Of a stretch of 64,000 bases of DNA, positions 16,790-26,234 are shown piece after piece. The translations under genes and the position numbers were made by a program. Each line of letters starts with the position of its first letter. Position 1 is the stretch's first letter. The notes below the pieces were generated by a model that ran no database searches, was not told the DNA's origin, and was given only the letters and a program-made list of their open reading frames with translations. Source of the DNA: an uncultured Veillonellaceae bacterium (lineage in GTDB: Bacteria; Bacillota; Negativicutes; Selenomonadales; Selenomonadaceae); contig CACZZN010000001.1 of NCBI GenBank assembly GCA_902785705.1, positions 1 to 64,000 of the forward strand, written 5' to 3'.

Positions 16790-18358
16790 TCACTTCGCGT
16801 AGTCTACCACGCGTGTCTCACGAATGATGGTAGCCTTGATCTGCCCCGGATATTCGAGTTCTTCCTCGATTTTCTTGACAATGTGGTGCGCAAGGCTGAC
16901 GGCCTCCGCATCATCGACCTTATCCGGCTTGACCATGACCCGGATCTCGCGTCCCGCTTGGATGGCAAAGCACCGCTCCACTCCCTCGAAGGACTCTGCG
17001 ATCTCTTCCAGACGCTTCAGCCGCTTCAAGTAGGCTTCCAAACTCTCGCGGCGCGCCCCCGGACGCGCGGCAGAAACCGCATCCGCAGCAGCCACCAGCA
17101 CCGCCTCAACGGTTGTCGCCTCGACATCCCCGTGATGCGCAGCGATGGCATTGATGACATCCTTCGACTCACGATATTTCTTCGCCAAATCGGCGCCGAT
17201 GGTGACGTGCGGGCCTTCCACCTCATGCGTCATCGCCTTGCCGATATCGTGCAGCAGGCCGCCGCGCTTCGCCAGCATCACATCAACGCCAAGTTCTGCA
17301 GCCATGACGCCTGCCAAGTGGGAAACCTCGACGGAGTGGTTGAGCACATTCTGTCCGTAGCTCGTGCGGTAGCGGAGACGCCCCAAAAGCTTCACCAGCT
17401 CCGGATGAATGCCATGGACACCGGTCTCGAAAGTAGCCTGCTCACCAGCCTCCTTGATTCTCTGTTCCACCTCACGGCGCGCTTTTTCCACCATTTCCTC
17501 GATGCGCGCCGGATGGATGCGCCCGTCCACAATGAGTTTCTCCAGCGCGATTCGCGCGATCTCGCGGCGCACCGGATCGAATCCCGAGATGATCACCGCT
17601 TCCGGCGTATCATCAATGATCAAATCAATGCCGGTCATCGTCTCCAGCGTGCGGATGTTCCGCCCTTCCCGTCCGATGATGCGTCCTTTCATCTCATCAT
17701 TCGGCAGCGCAACGACGGACACCGTCGTCTCAGCCACATGATCCGCCGCGCAGCGCTGGATCGCCAAAGACAGGATCTCCCGCGCCTTCTTGTCGGACTC
17801 ATCCTTGATCTGCTGCTCGTATTCCTTGATCTTCATGGCTTTTTCATGCTTCAGTTCCGCCTCGGCTTCTTCCATCAGCATGGTCTTTGCCTCATCTGCC
17901 GTCAAGGACGAGATGCGTTCCAGCTCTTCTTTCTGCTTTTCGTGAAGAGAATTGATCTCCGCCTGCGCCTGATCCAGACGCGCCTCCTTGCGGCTCAGGG
18001 AATTCTCCTTTTTCTCCAAAGATTCCAGCTTGCGGTCCAGATTCTCTTCTTTCTGGACGATTCTGCGCTCCTGACGCTGGATTTCCCCCCTGCGCTCTTT
18101 CGTATCACGATCAAGCTCCTGCCGCATGCGATGGATCTCCTCCTTCGCTTCCAGCATGGCCTCCTTCTTTTTGGTCTCGCCTTTGGTTTCCGCGTCCGCT
18201 ACGATTCTTCTTGCTTCTTCCTCGGCCGAGCCGATCTGCGCTTCCGCTGTTTGCTTGCGCACAGCATAGCCGGCGCCTCCGCCGATCACGACTGCAACGA
18301 TTACCGCTAAAATTGTTTCAACGATAACGTTCACCCCCTTTTGCATTTTTTGTGTCAT
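16790..18358 (-). CDS. rny: Ribonuclease Y
   Basis: An endoribonuclease that starts mRNA decay, anchored in the membrane. About 522 residues: an N-terminal membrane helix (about 11-33), a long charged coiled coil (about 40-195), a KH RNA-binding domain ([11 protein letters not shown] at 225-235) and an HD domain (HDIGKA from 370). The start is unclear. The longest frame begins at ATG 18358 without a ribosome site; ATG 18346 has none either. A strong AAAGGGGG lies inside this frame, just ahead of codons GTG-AAC-GTT-ATC. The membrane helix follows all of these candidates. Confidence 0.93.
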   Translation of the reverse strand: MTQKMQKGVNVIVETILAVIVAVVIGGGAGYAVRKQTAEAQIGSAEEEARRIVADAETKGETKKKEAMLEAKEEIHRMRQELDRDTKERRGEIQRQERRIVQKEENLDRKLESLEKKENSLSRKEARLDQAQAEINSLHEKQKEELERISSLTADEAKTMLMEEAEAELKHEKAMKIKEYEQQIKDESDKKAREILSLAIQRCAADHVAETTVSVVALPNDEMKGRIIGREGRNIRTLETMTGIDLIIDDTPEAVIISGFDPVRREIARIALEKLIVDGRIHPARIEEMVEKARREVEQRIKEAGEQATFETGVHGIHPELVKLLGRLRYRTSYGQNVLNHSVEVSHLAGVMAAELGVDVMLAKRGGLLHDIGKAMTHEVEGPHVTIGADLAKKYRESKDVINAIAAHHGDVEATTVEAVLVAAADAVSAARPGARRESLEAYLKRLKRLEEIAESFEGVERCFAIQAGREIRVMVKPDKVDDAEAVSLAHHIVKKIEEELEYPGQIKATIIRETRVVDYAK

Positions 18359-18623
18359 GTTTTGTGTTCAGTATACATTGTCAGCAACTTACATGGATAG
18401 GAAACCGTCCCCTCCGTTTGTGATGAACGAGACAGTTCTTGGACTTTCATGATAAAGCAGCCTAACTATACCCATATATTTTACTTTTTTTCGGCAAAAC
18501 TGTCAATGTAAACTTCTGCAGCCCAAAAGATGTCCCTGCAAAAAATCGGCAGGAATTTCACATGCTGTGGCGAATATAAACGGTGAGCAAATATTGTACG
18601 AATTTGACGCAGGAGGTATCGCC

Positions 18624-19460
18624 ATGGCTGTATCATTATTGGAAGCATTTCAAGCAGTAACCCCGATTGTTCCCAACCTTTTGGCCCATCGCGTCGGTAT
18701 GGTCGTTTCAAGCCAGACCCACTGGATTGCTTCAAATTCCATCAAAGAGCTGGAACATCAGGTCGTTGTCGGCGAACCGATTAAACCCGGTACCGCTGTT
18801 GCCGTTGCCATGAAGGAAAACCGCAAGGTCGTCGTCCATGTCGCGAAGGAAGTCTATGGAATCCCCTATGTGGCCATCAGCCTGCCGCTCAAAGAAGACG
18901 GGAAGATCGTAGGCGCAGTGGCAATCCATGAATCGCTGGAAGAATACGACCTGCTCCACGAGACTGCGGACAGTCTCTCGGTTTCCACAGAAGCCATGCG
19001 CAAGGCGCTGGAAATGATTGAGGAAAAGGCCGGACATCTGGTGGATGTCAATAACAATCTGCAGCAGCTGGCCGACAGCGCAAGCACGGAAGTCAGCGAG
19101 ACAGACAAGGTCATAAATTTCATCAAGTCCGTTGCCAGCCAAACCAATATGCTGGGACTCAACGCAGCGATCGAAGCGGCGCGCGTAGGAGAGCAGGGCC
19201 GCGGGTTTGCCGTAGTCGCGGAAGAAGTCCGGAAGCTCGCAGTGGACAGCGCGGACTCCGCCGAGCAGATCACCACCACCCTGACACGGATTTACGACTC
19301 CATCAAACGGATTGACGATGAGATTTCGCGGGCAGCAGAAGTAACGGAAGAACAGGCGCATCTGATCCAGGAAATCGCCGAACAGGGGCGGAAACTCCAG
19401 CAGGTTTCCACGAAGATGGCGCACATGAGCGAGGAATTCGCCAATATTTCCGCAGACTGA
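18624..19460 (+). CDS. Soluble methyl-accepting chemotaxis-type protein
   Basis: A 278-residue protein with no membrane helix. Residues 1-125 form a small sensory region ([20 protein letters not shown], then a region resembling single-Cache-like or CZB-free cytosolic sensors); the C-terminal half is the MCP signalling hairpin ([30 protein letters not shown]). It should bind CheW/CheA and report an intracellular signal. The ATG at 18624 has GCAGGAGG seven bases upstream. It diverges from rny and is followed by a small zinc-ribbon membrane protein gene. Confidence 0.88.
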   Translation: MAVSLLEAFQAVTPIVPNLLAHRVGMVVSSQTHWIASNSIKELEHQVVVGEPIKPGTAVAVAMKENRKVVVHVAKEVYGIPYVAISLPLKEDGKIVGAVAIHESLEEYDLLHETADSLSVSTEAMRKALEMIEEKAGHLVDVNNNLQQLADSASTEVSETDKVINFIKSVASQTNMLGLNAAIEAARVGEQGRGFAVVAEEVRKLAVDSADSAEQITTTLTRIYDSIKRIDDEISRAAEVTEEQAHLIQEIAEQGRKLQQVSTKMAHMSEEFANISAD

Positions 19461-19535
19461 AGTCGGAGAAAACGCGGAAAATTTTTACTTCCCCTATCTG
19501 TCGTTTTGCGATAGAATGGAGCGGGGAGGAATTCT

Positions 19536-19826
19536 ATGCTGAAATGTAAACTCTGCGGATGCAGCTTGGAAGAAAAGGATGCTCTGGTCCATAAGAACCA
19601 GCAGGGCGAACAGGAAATCATCTGCCGCGCCTGCTTCGAAAAGGCCGCCGGCATCGACTATGAAACCTTCGCTTTCCGCAAGGAAAACGCAAAACAGACG
19701 CTGTTCGCCGTGCTTCTGTGCCTTGGCGCCACCGTCTACGCCTTTGTGGAAAAGGGGCCGCTCTATGGCGTTGCAGGCATCGTGCTCACGATTTTGATTT
19801 ATTTCTTTGCAAGCAAAGCGAAATAA
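19536..19826 (+). CDS. Small zinc-ribbon membrane protein
   Basis: A 96-residue protein: an N-terminal zinc-ribbon pair (C4-x2-C7 with C30-x2-C33), then two hydrophobic segments (about 53-68 and 74-92). The cysteine tetrad suggests Zn2+ binding on the cytosolic side. Ribosome site GGGGAGGA precedes the ATG. No family function recognised. It lies 75 bases after the chemoreceptor gene in the same direction and ends at a strong terminator. Confidence 0.75.
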   Translation: MLKCKLCGCSLEEKDALVHKNQQGEQEIICRACFEKAAGIDYETFAFRKENAKQTLFAVLLCLGATVYAFVEKGPLYGVAGIVLTILIYFFASKAK

Positions 19827-19841
19827 CCCCATCAAAGAAAA

Positions 19842-19882
19842 CGGCTCCATTGCGCGTGATGTGCAATGGAGCCGCTTTCTTG
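19842..19882 (+). terminator. Intrinsic terminator after the zinc-ribbon gene
   Basis: A perfect 12-bp stem (19842-19853 with 19863-19874), followed by CTTTCTT. Confidence 0.8.
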
Positions 19883-19896
19883 CCTGTCCTTATACT

Positions 19897-20037
19897 ACTC
19901 TCAGTTAGAAATTTTATTTCTTACTGAGAGTGCATGAGACTTCAGGCGTGCGAAAGCACGACTGGCTTTGATAAAAATTCCTTATCCTTAAAATTCTTAT
20001 CAAAGATAAGTATTAGGAACTGTCGAAAAACAACTTA
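19897..20037. repeat. Cluster of palindromes ending in a GGAACTGTC motif
   Basis: Three hairpins in tandem: ACTCTCAGT/ACTGAGAGT (19897-19905, 19923-19931), CGTGC-GAAA-GCACG (about 19947-19960), and an AT-rich arm pair (19966-19980 with 19992-20005). The last block, 20014-20037, is the TAGGAACTGTC...AACTTA end motif also found in element A1; its final TTA is the complement of the TRAP permease stop. Confidence 0.65.
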
Positions 20038-21954
20038 CACTGACGGTTTCTGACGTTTACGTTTCCACTGGAAGAAAATGACTGCCGCAAAGATCATAAT
20101 GCCGACAATATCCGTCGTGATTCCCGGCTTGATCATGAGAAGGCCTCCGACAAACAATACGAAACGCTCCGCAGGCAGGCAGTGATCCGCCAAATATCCG
20201 ATCAAGGATGCGCTGATTGCCACCATGCCGATCACTGCCGTGAACAAAGACAGAGCCAGCCCGCCCACGGTAGCGTCGATCATCAGCAGTTCCGGCGACA
20301 ACACGAACATATAGGGAATGATGAAGGCTGCAATGGCTAGCTTCGACGCATTCACGCCAGTCATGAGCGCATTGCCGCCGCTGATGCCTGCGCCGGCATA
20401 GGCCGCCAACGCCACAGGCGGCGTCACATCCGCAATGATGCCGAAATAGAACACGAACATATGGGCCGCAAGCACGGGAATCCCCAGCTGGATCAGCGCA
20501 GGCGCGGCAATCGTCGAGGTGATGACATAATTCGCCGTGGTCGGCACGCCCATCCCCAGCACGATGGCGGTGATCATTGTAAAGAACATGCTCGGCAGCA
20601 GCATGCCGCCCGAGAATTCCAGCAGACCGGAAGCCAGCTTCAGCCCGACCCCCGTCTTGGTCACAACGCCGATGACAATGCCCGCTGCCGCGCATGCCAC
20701 CAATACGCCAAGCACATTTCGCGCTCCGGTTTCCAGCCCGAGCAGGATTTCCATGGGTTTCATGCGGGTTGACTTCCGAAGGGAAGACACCAGAATCGAA
20801 AGGAAAATCGCAACGAGCGCCGCTCGCATTGGCGTATAGCCCGAAACTAGGAGATAGACAATGACGATCAGCGGCAAGGCCAGATGGCCGCGCTCCCGCA
20901 GCAGCGTGCCAAGCCTTGGGAGCTGATCCCGCGGGATGCCCTTGAGATTGCTCCGCTTCGCTTCGAAATGCACGCCCAGCCACACGCCCATGAAGTAGAG
21001 GAACGCGGGAATAATGGCTGCCTGCACGATCTCGATATAGGGAACGCCTACAAATTCCGCCATCAGGAATGCGGCCGCGCCCATGACGGGAGGCATCAGC
21101 TGCCCGCCCGTTGAAGCCGCCGCCTCCACAGCGCCGGCAAAATTCTTATGGTAGCCCAGCTTCTTCATCATGGGGATGGTCAGGCTGCCCGTGCCCACCA
21201 CATTCGCGACGGAACTTCCCGACACCGTCCCCATGAGCCCGCTGGAAAGCACCGCCACCTTCGCAGGCCCGCCGCTGGCCCATCCTGCAATGGCATTTGC
21301 CGCGTCAATGAAGAACTTTCCCAGCCCCGTAGACTCCAGATAGGCCCCAAACAGGATGAACAAAAAGATAAAGGTAGAGGATACCCCCAGCGGAATCCCG
21401 AAAATGCCCTCCGTCGTGTAGTACAGATGACTGACCAGCTGATTCACCGTCAGTCCCCGGTGCGCGAGCACTCCGGGCATATAGGGGCCTGCAAAGGCAT
21501 AGGCGAGAAACGCCAGCACCACACAGACCATCGGTATCCCCACCACACGGCGGGCAGCCTCGATCACCAGCAGGATGCCCGTCACGCCGACAACGATGTC
21601 CAGCTCCGTGGGCATCGCCGCCCGCAGCACAAGGTTCTGATACTCATAGACAATATAGGCCGGTGCGGCGGCTCCCAAAACAGCCAGAATGACATCCAAG
21701 GGATGTATCGTTTGCCGTGACCAGGAGTCCAAGGCCGGATACAGCAAATAGGAAAGCGCCAATCCGAATCCCAGATGCACCGCTCGTTGCAACTGTGCGT
21801 CCAAAACGCCGAAAATCGCGGTATAAAGCTGAAATACAGAGAACGTGATCGCCAGGGCAGACACGATTTTCGCCATAAACGTCGTATACTGCATGGTATT
21901 CGATTCCCTGTCGTATTTCTTCAATACCGCCTCCGCTCTTTCCTTCTCTCTCAT
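20035..21954 (-). CDS. TRAP transporter fused 4TM/12TM permease (TAXI type)
   Basis: A 639-residue integral membrane protein in which the small (DctQ-like) and large (DctM-like) TRAP subunits are fused, as usual for TAXI-type systems. It shows many membrane segments and the DctM signature GMGVPTTANYV. It imports an organic acid or similar solute, driven by an ion gradient. Start ATG 21954 has GGAAGGAT ahead. It follows the DUF1850 and binding-protein genes in one operon with a promoter at 23563-23591. The stop codon lies in a repeat end motif. Confidence 0.93.
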   Translation of the reverse strand: MREKERAEAVLKKYDRESNTMQYTTFMAKIVSALAITFSVFQLYTAIFGVLDAQLQRAVHLGFGLALSYLLYPALDSWSRQTIHPLDVILAVLGAAAPAYIVYEYQNLVLRAAMPTELDIVVGVTGILLVIEAARRVVGIPMVCVVLAFLAYAFAGPYMPGVLAHRGLTVNQLVSHLYYTTEGIFGIPLGVSSTFIFLFILFGAYLESTGLGKFFIDAANAIAGWASGGPAKVAVLSSGLMGTVSGSSVANVVGTGSLTIPMMKKLGYHKNFAGAVEAAASTGGQLMPPVMGAAAFLMAEFVGVPYIEIVQAAIIPAFLYFMGVWLGVHFEAKRSNLKGIPRDQLPRLGTLLRERGHLALPLIVIVYLLVSGYTPMRAALVAIFLSILVSSLRKSTRMKPMEILLGLETGARNVLGVLVACAAAGIVIGVVTKTGVGLKLASGLLEFSGGMLLPSMFFTMITAIVLGMGVPTTANYVITSTIAAPALIQLGIPVLAAHMFVFYFGIIADVTPPVALAAYAGAGISGGNALMTGVNASKLAIAAFIIPYMFVLSPELLMIDATVGGLALSLFTAVIGMVAISASLIGYLADHCLPAERFVLFVGGLLMIKPGITTDIVGIMIFAAVIFFQWKRKRQKPSV

Positions 21955-21981
21955 AAATCCATCCTTCCTGTATATGCCCCA

Positions 21982-22524
21982 TCAAATCCATTTCCTGTAA
22001 ACCGGCTCCACACGGACATCAATGCGCGTCCCGGGCGGGAACATCTCATAGAGCTTGTACTCCTTCCCATTCAGGTACAGCGTGAGCTGCGTTCCCACTC
22101 CCGTGCGCAGGCTCAGCTCCGGAAAACGCCTGTCCATATGATCCATCACGTAGACATTGCCCTCCTGCCGGAAATCCCCTTCCGTCTCCAAAAAAGGCAG
22201 TCCCACCCCAAAGGACTGATATTCCGTGCGGAGCAGACGAAAGCCACCGGGCTCCACCACCAAATCCTCCCGGACGGGAGTCTTTTGCACGGAATGGATA
22301 AAACGCAGGGAAAACTGCTGTCCCTGCCGTCCGATGCTTGCCGGTGCACATGCAATGAGTTCTCCGTTTCCATAGAAAAAAACCGTCGGCTGGAAAAAGA
22401 GGCTCAGACAGAGCCACCCCAAAGCCAGCAAATATCCGTAAAAATACATCCGATTCTGCATCAATTTAACCACAAAAGCAGCGAACGCCCGCATTTCACC
22501 CAGGCATCCGCTGCTCTTTCCCAT
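21982..22524 (-). CDS. DUF1850 accessory protein of the TRAP-TAXI system
   Basis: Up to 180 residues with one N-terminal membrane helix (about 27-45) and a compact outside domain (FIHSVQKTPVREDL is the DUF1850 core). DUF1850 genes are regularly found between TAXI binding proteins and fused TRAP permeases; a chaperone or third-component role is a guess. The start is not certain: ATG 22524, 22494 and 22461 are all in frame and none has a strong ribosome site. Spacing to both neighbours is under 30 bases. Confidence 0.82.
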   Translation of the reverse strand: MGKSSGCLGEMRAFAAFVVKLMQNRMYFYGYLLALGWLCLSLFFQPTVFFYGNGELIACAPASIGRQGQQFSLRFIHSVQKTPVREDLVVEPGGFRLLRTEYQSFGVGLPFLETEGDFRQEGNVYVMDHMDRRFPELSLRTGVGTQLTLYLNGKEYKLYEMFPPGTRIDVRVEPVYRKWI

Positions 22525-22541
22525 CTAAGACCGCGTGCGGC

Positions 22542-23510
22542 CTATTCCTTGAAGAACTTCTCCGCACCGGCATTCATCTTGAGGGGCATACCCTCCATCG
22601 CCTTCTCCTTCGTGATGAGCTTGCCCACCGAATGAGCCGCCTGGATACGATCGAGATTCGAGAAAATAGCCTTCGCAATGTCATAGCCGAGCTTCTCATC
22701 TACGTTTTTGGATGCCACGAGCATCGCCATGACGGAAACCGAAGGAACGACCTCGTCAAATCCTTGATAGGTGCCTGCCGGAATCAGCGCTTTGGTATAG
22801 AACGGATACTTGGCAATCAGGGCGTCCGCCTTGTCTTCCTCCACCGGAAGCAGACGCACCTTGTTCTGGGATGCGATATCCTGCACGGAAGCCGTCGGAT
22901 AACCCGCGGTCAGGAACGCGGCGTCCACATTGCCGTCCTTCAGGGCGCTGGCGCCTTCGGCAAAGGAAAGATACTGCACCGTGATGTCATCGTAGGTGAT
23001 GCCATAGGCCTCCAGAATCTGCCGCGCATTGGCCTCGGCTCCGCTACCTGCGGCACCGACCGCCACACGTTTTCCTTTGAGGTCTGCAATGCTTTGGATA
23101 CCGGACTTGTCAAGGGTCACAAACTGGCAAGTCTCGGGATAGAGCGTCGCAATGCCCTGCAGCCCGGACACTTTCTCATCCTTGAACATCTCTGTGCCGT
23201 TGACCGCGTAATAAGTAATATCATTCTGGATGATCGCCAAATCCACTTGATCATCCTTCAGCATATTGACATTGGAAACCGAAGCTCCCGTGCTCTGCGC
23301 ACTCGCATTCATGCCCGGAATGCTCTTGTTCAGGATCTCCGCCATCGCGCCGCCGATCGGGTAGTAAGTCCCCGCCGTGCCGCCCGTCGCGATATTGATG
23401 AACTTCTTTTCAGCGCTCTGATTCCCGCTGCCACCGCAGCCGGCCAAAAGCGCCGTGGCCATAATCGCCGTGAGACCTGCCGTCAAAATCTTCTTCCACG
23501 AAAACTTCAT
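22542..23510 (-). CDS. TAXI-family TRAP solute-binding lipoprotein
   Basis: A 322-residue lipoprotein: LLAGC lipobox with Cys25, then the TAXI binding fold (FINIATGGTAGTYYPIGG, AQSTGASVSNVNML). It captures the solute outside the inner membrane and passes it to the fused permease downstream. TAXI proteins have been linked to glutamate-like or aromatic and other small acids; the ligand here cannot be read. Start ATG 23510 (GGAG nine bases ahead) is preferred over the longer frame to 23525. Confidence 0.93.
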   Translation of the reverse strand: MKFSWKKILTAGLTAIMATALLAGCGGSGNQSAEKKFINIATGGTAGTYYPIGGAMAEILNKSIPGMNASAQSTGASVSNVNMLKDDQVDLAIIQNDITYYAVNGTEMFKDEKVSGLQGIATLYPETCQFVTLDKSGIQSIADLKGKRVAVGAAGSGAEANARQILEAYGITYDDITVQYLSFAEGASALKDGNVDAAFLTAGYPTASVQDIASQNKVRLLPVEEDKADALIAKYPFYTKALIPAGTYQGFDEVVPSVSVMAMLVASKNVDEKLGYDIAKAIFSNLDRIQAAHSVGKLITKEKAMEGMPLKMNAGAEKFFKE

Positions 23511-23562
23511 AACAGACCACTCCAATCCTTTATCATATATTTATCTTCATACCGCACATAAG

Positions 23563-23591
23563 ATTATAACATAGATTCTTCCAGTGGGCAA
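23563..23591 (-). promoter_or_regulatory. Promoter of the TRAP-TAXI operon
   Basis: Minus strand TTGCCC (23586-23591), a 17-base spacer and a perfect TATAAT (23563-23568), about 50 bases before the start codon. Confidence 0.7.
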
Positions 23592-23616
23592 TCCATCCCG
23601 AATCAGCCAGAGTTTT

Positions 23617-24033
23617 TTAACCTTCCTCATACTCGATCCTGTTCTCTAAGCACCAGTCCTTTGCGGCTTCCATGAAGTGTGCTTGCAGGAATGCATTCCA
23701 TTTCGCCAAAAGCAGCAGCCGTTTCACCTGCTGCCGAAAGTTCCATGCTGCGCGCGGGGCAAAGAGGATTTTTTGCAGGCGCCCGCGAAGTTCCTCATTC
23801 GGCTGCAACGCCGCAAAGCGCTCCATCGCCCTGCGTTCTTCCTCATCCCTCAGATTCGGGATGGGCACATAGTGCTCCCAGTTCTCCTCAATGGAAAAGA
23901 CGTGCTCCAGCGCTTCCTCTTCCCCCATATCGGCAGCGAGCATCACGACCCTGCCCTTTCCGATGTCCACATAGCTTTGGGAAGCGTCGGACTTCAGCAT
24001 CGCCTGCGCCAGCTCGGACAGCTTGACTTTCAT
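23617..24033 (-). CDS. UPF0158-like protein
   Basis: A 138-residue soluble protein. Its start (MKVKLSELAQAMLKSDASQS, then YVDIGKGRVV) and overall layout (a short strand-rich N-terminus and a basic helical C-terminus) resemble the UPF0158 family, of unknown function. Its ATG overlaps the stop of the HAD phosphatase gene by four bases, so the two are translationally coupled. The match rests on recall of the family pattern and is only moderately sure. Confidence 0.6.
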   Translation of the reverse strand: MKVKLSELAQAMLKSDASQSYVDIGKGRVVMLAADMGEEEALEHVFSIEENWEHYVPIPNLRDEEERRAMERFAALQPNEELRGRLQKILFAPRAAWNFRQQVKRLLLLAKWNAFLQAHFMEAAKDWCLENRIEYEEG

Positions 24034-24911
24034 CCTGCCACCTCCATGCCGAGCGCATAGGTGCGGATGGCCTTCGCAACGCCGGAATGATCGCAGTCGG
24101 GAGCCACATGCGCCGCGATTTCCTTCAGCTGCGGGATGGCATTCCCCATCGCGACACTGTTCGTCGGGAACGCCTCGAACATGGAAAGGTCATTGAGCCC
24201 ATCCCCGATGACCATGACCTCATCCTCCCGGATGCCTTCCTTTGCGATCAACCGCTTCAGGATATTGCCCTTGGAAGCATCCCCCGCATTGATTTCCAGA
24301 TTCAGGCGGAAACTGGAGGAAATCGCGATGCCCGGAACCCCGTCCAGCAGTCCGCGCATCTTGTCGATCTCCTGTTCCGACCTGCCAAAGCTGATGAATT
24401 TTGCGATTTTCGTGCCGCTTTGCAGGAACGCGTCAAAATCGCGGATATATCGCATCTTCCGAAAATGCTGGTTGTTCAACGCAAACAAAACGTCCCGCAA
24501 AAGGCCGCGGCTGGGGTAAAACGTCTTTCCCCTCCGCATCATGCCCCGGAACGTTTTCCAGCGGGACTGGGTAGTATAGCATCCGTCATTTCCATAAATC
24601 TCTGCCGAAATCTCCGGCATCCCGGCGAGCACAGACTGCACCTCGCGCGCCTTGCCTGCGGAAAAATAGCACCCCTCCAGGCAGTTCCCCCTTGCATCGT
24701 AATACTCCGCGCCATTCATGGAGAGACACTCGCAGGAAAGACCGTAGCGCTCCAGCAGGATGCGGATATCCGCGTACATGCGCCCGCTCGCAATGGCAAA
24801 GCGGATGCCCCTCTGCTGCGCCATGGCAACGGCCTCGCAATTCTCCCTGCTGATTTCCCGCGCATGGCTGAGCAGGGTGCCATCCACATCCGACACAATG
24901 AGCTTGATCAA
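24030..24911 (-). CDS. Cof-type HAD-IIB phosphatase
   Basis: A 293-residue HAD hydrolase. Motif I is DVDGTLL at the extreme N-terminus, motif II sits in IASGRMYADI, and motifs III/IV are seen in KGNILKRL and VIGDGLNDLSMF. The Cof (HAD-IIB) cap lies between. Members remove phosphate from sugar phosphates, flavin or other small metabolites. TTG 24911 gives MIKLIVSDVDG, the usual family start, with GGAGG about eleven bases ahead; the longer frame would begin inside this ribosome site. Coupled to the downstream UPF0158-like gene. Confidence 0.9.
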   Translation of the reverse strand: MIKLIVSDVDGTLLSHAREISRENCEAVAMAQQRGIRFAIASGRMYADIRILLERYGLSCECLSMNGAEYYDARGNCLEGCYFSAGKAREVQSVLAGMPEISAEIYGNDGCYTTQSRWKTFRGMMRRGKTFYPSRGLLRDVLFALNNQHFRKMRYIRDFDAFLQSGTKIAKFISFGRSEQEIDKMRGLLDGVPGIAISSSFRLNLEINAGDASKGNILKRLIAKEGIREDEVMVIGDGLNDLSMFEAFPTNSVAMGNAIPQLKEIAAHVAPDCDHSGVAKAIRTYALGMEVAG

Positions 24912-24948
24912 ATTTATCACGTCCTCCAAGAGCCATACCGCACGAAGT

Positions 24949-26199
24949 TTACTTCGTCGTATTCTTCACATTGCCCATGATATCATCGTAGCTCATGGAA
25001 CGGGTATGCTTCGTATGGCTCCACTCATGCTCATTGCGGTGAATGAAGCCCAGGAAGATGATCGGGATCCAGGTATAGATGAACAGCGGATAGAGCAGCA
25101 TGTAGAACCACGCCTTCCACTTCGCGCGGATCTTGAAGAGGATGATCATGGGCAAAATGTACTGCCCCAGCATGATCGCCGTCATGAGCTGCGACGGCAT
25201 GAAATTGTAGATATTGGTATAAAAAGGCGGGAATGCCAGCTGCACATAGCTGATGACGACGAAGAACGTAGAAACCATCAGGAAATGCGGCTGCAGCAGA
25301 TAGATGCATCCATCCCAGATACGGATATCACGCCGCTTGAAGCCCTCCACCAGCATCTTGGGGATAAAGCGATGCGCCACATCGAACTGCCCCTGCGCCC
25401 AGCGTTTTCTCTGATTCCAAGACTGCACAAACGTCAACGGCTTCTCATCGTAGACAATCGCGTCATGCGCCCAAGTCGTCTTGATGCCTTCCGCAAGGGA
25501 CTTCATCGTGAACTCCATATCCTCCGTCAGGCAGGTCGCGCGCCATCCGTGCTTTTCCAGCACATCCGTGGTGATGCACATGCCGGTGCCGCCCAATACC
25601 GCCGAGAGCCCGATATTGGTCTTTGCCAGATGGGAAATATGGTCAATGACCCAGAAGGCAATCGCAAATGTGCCTGCCACCCAGGTATCATACGGATTCT
25701 TGGCATCCAGATAACCCTGGATAATCTTGTCGCCCTTGCAGAGCCGATTGTTCATCTCCATGAGGAATTTCGGATGCACCAGATTATCCGCATCGAAAAT
25801 GACCACCGCATCGTATTTCTTTTCCATCCGGAACAGCTTCTCAAACATCCATTCCAGCGCAAAGCCCTTGCTCTTCTTCGTGGGATGCGTGCGCTCGCAC
25901 ACAATGGCGCCTGCATCTTTCGCGATTTCCGCCGTGCGATCCGCGCAGTTGTCCGCAATCACATAAATATCGTAAAGCTCTTTTGGATATTCCAACTGCT
26001 GCAGATTATCCACCAGCTGCCCGATGACCGCTTCCTCGTTATGCGCTGCCACAATCACCGCAAAATTCTTCTCCGGTGTCAGAATCTTGTCTTCCTTCCT
26101 GCGCCACATGCCGCAGAAACCAATCACAAAGAAATAAATCGTGAACAGAAAAATCAATATCTGCATCGGTACCATGATGATATCAAAAGGATAATTCAT
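24949..26199 (-). CDS. Membrane glycosyltransferase family 2
   Basis: A 416-residue processive-type GT2. It has an N-terminal membrane helix (about 8-31), the catalytic domain with VAAHNEE, DADN (DxD) and TEDMEF, then QRKRW, the Q(Q/R)xRW motif of processive enzymes such as hyaluronan, cellulose and poly-GlcNAc synthases, and three or four C-terminal membrane segments. It probably polymerises or transfers a sugar at the inner membrane; the product is unknown. AAGGAG precedes the ATG; the segment AACTCCTTGCAAATTT-like is duplicated just upstream. Confidence 0.88.
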   Translation of the reverse strand: MNYPFDIIMVPMQILIFLFTIYFFVIGFCGMWRRKEDKILTPEKNFAVIVAAHNEEAVIGQLVDNLQQLEYPKELYDIYVIADNCADRTAEIAKDAGAIVCERTHPTKKSKGFALEWMFEKLFRMEKKYDAVVIFDADNLVHPKFLMEMNNRLCKGDKIIQGYLDAKNPYDTWVAGTFAIAFWVIDHISHLAKTNIGLSAVLGGTGMCITTDVLEKHGWRATCLTEDMEFTMKSLAEGIKTTWAHDAIVYDEKPLTFVQSWNQRKRWAQGQFDVAHRFIPKMLVEGFKRRDIRIWDGCIYLLQPHFLMVSTFFVVISYVQLAFPPFYTNIYNFMPSQLMTAIMLGQYILPMIILFKIRAKWKAWFYMLLYPLFIYTWIPIIFLGFIHRNEHEWSHTKHTRSMSYDDIMGNVKNTTK

Positions 26200-26234
26200 G
26201 CGTTCTTACTCCTTGCAAATTTACTCCTTGCAAA

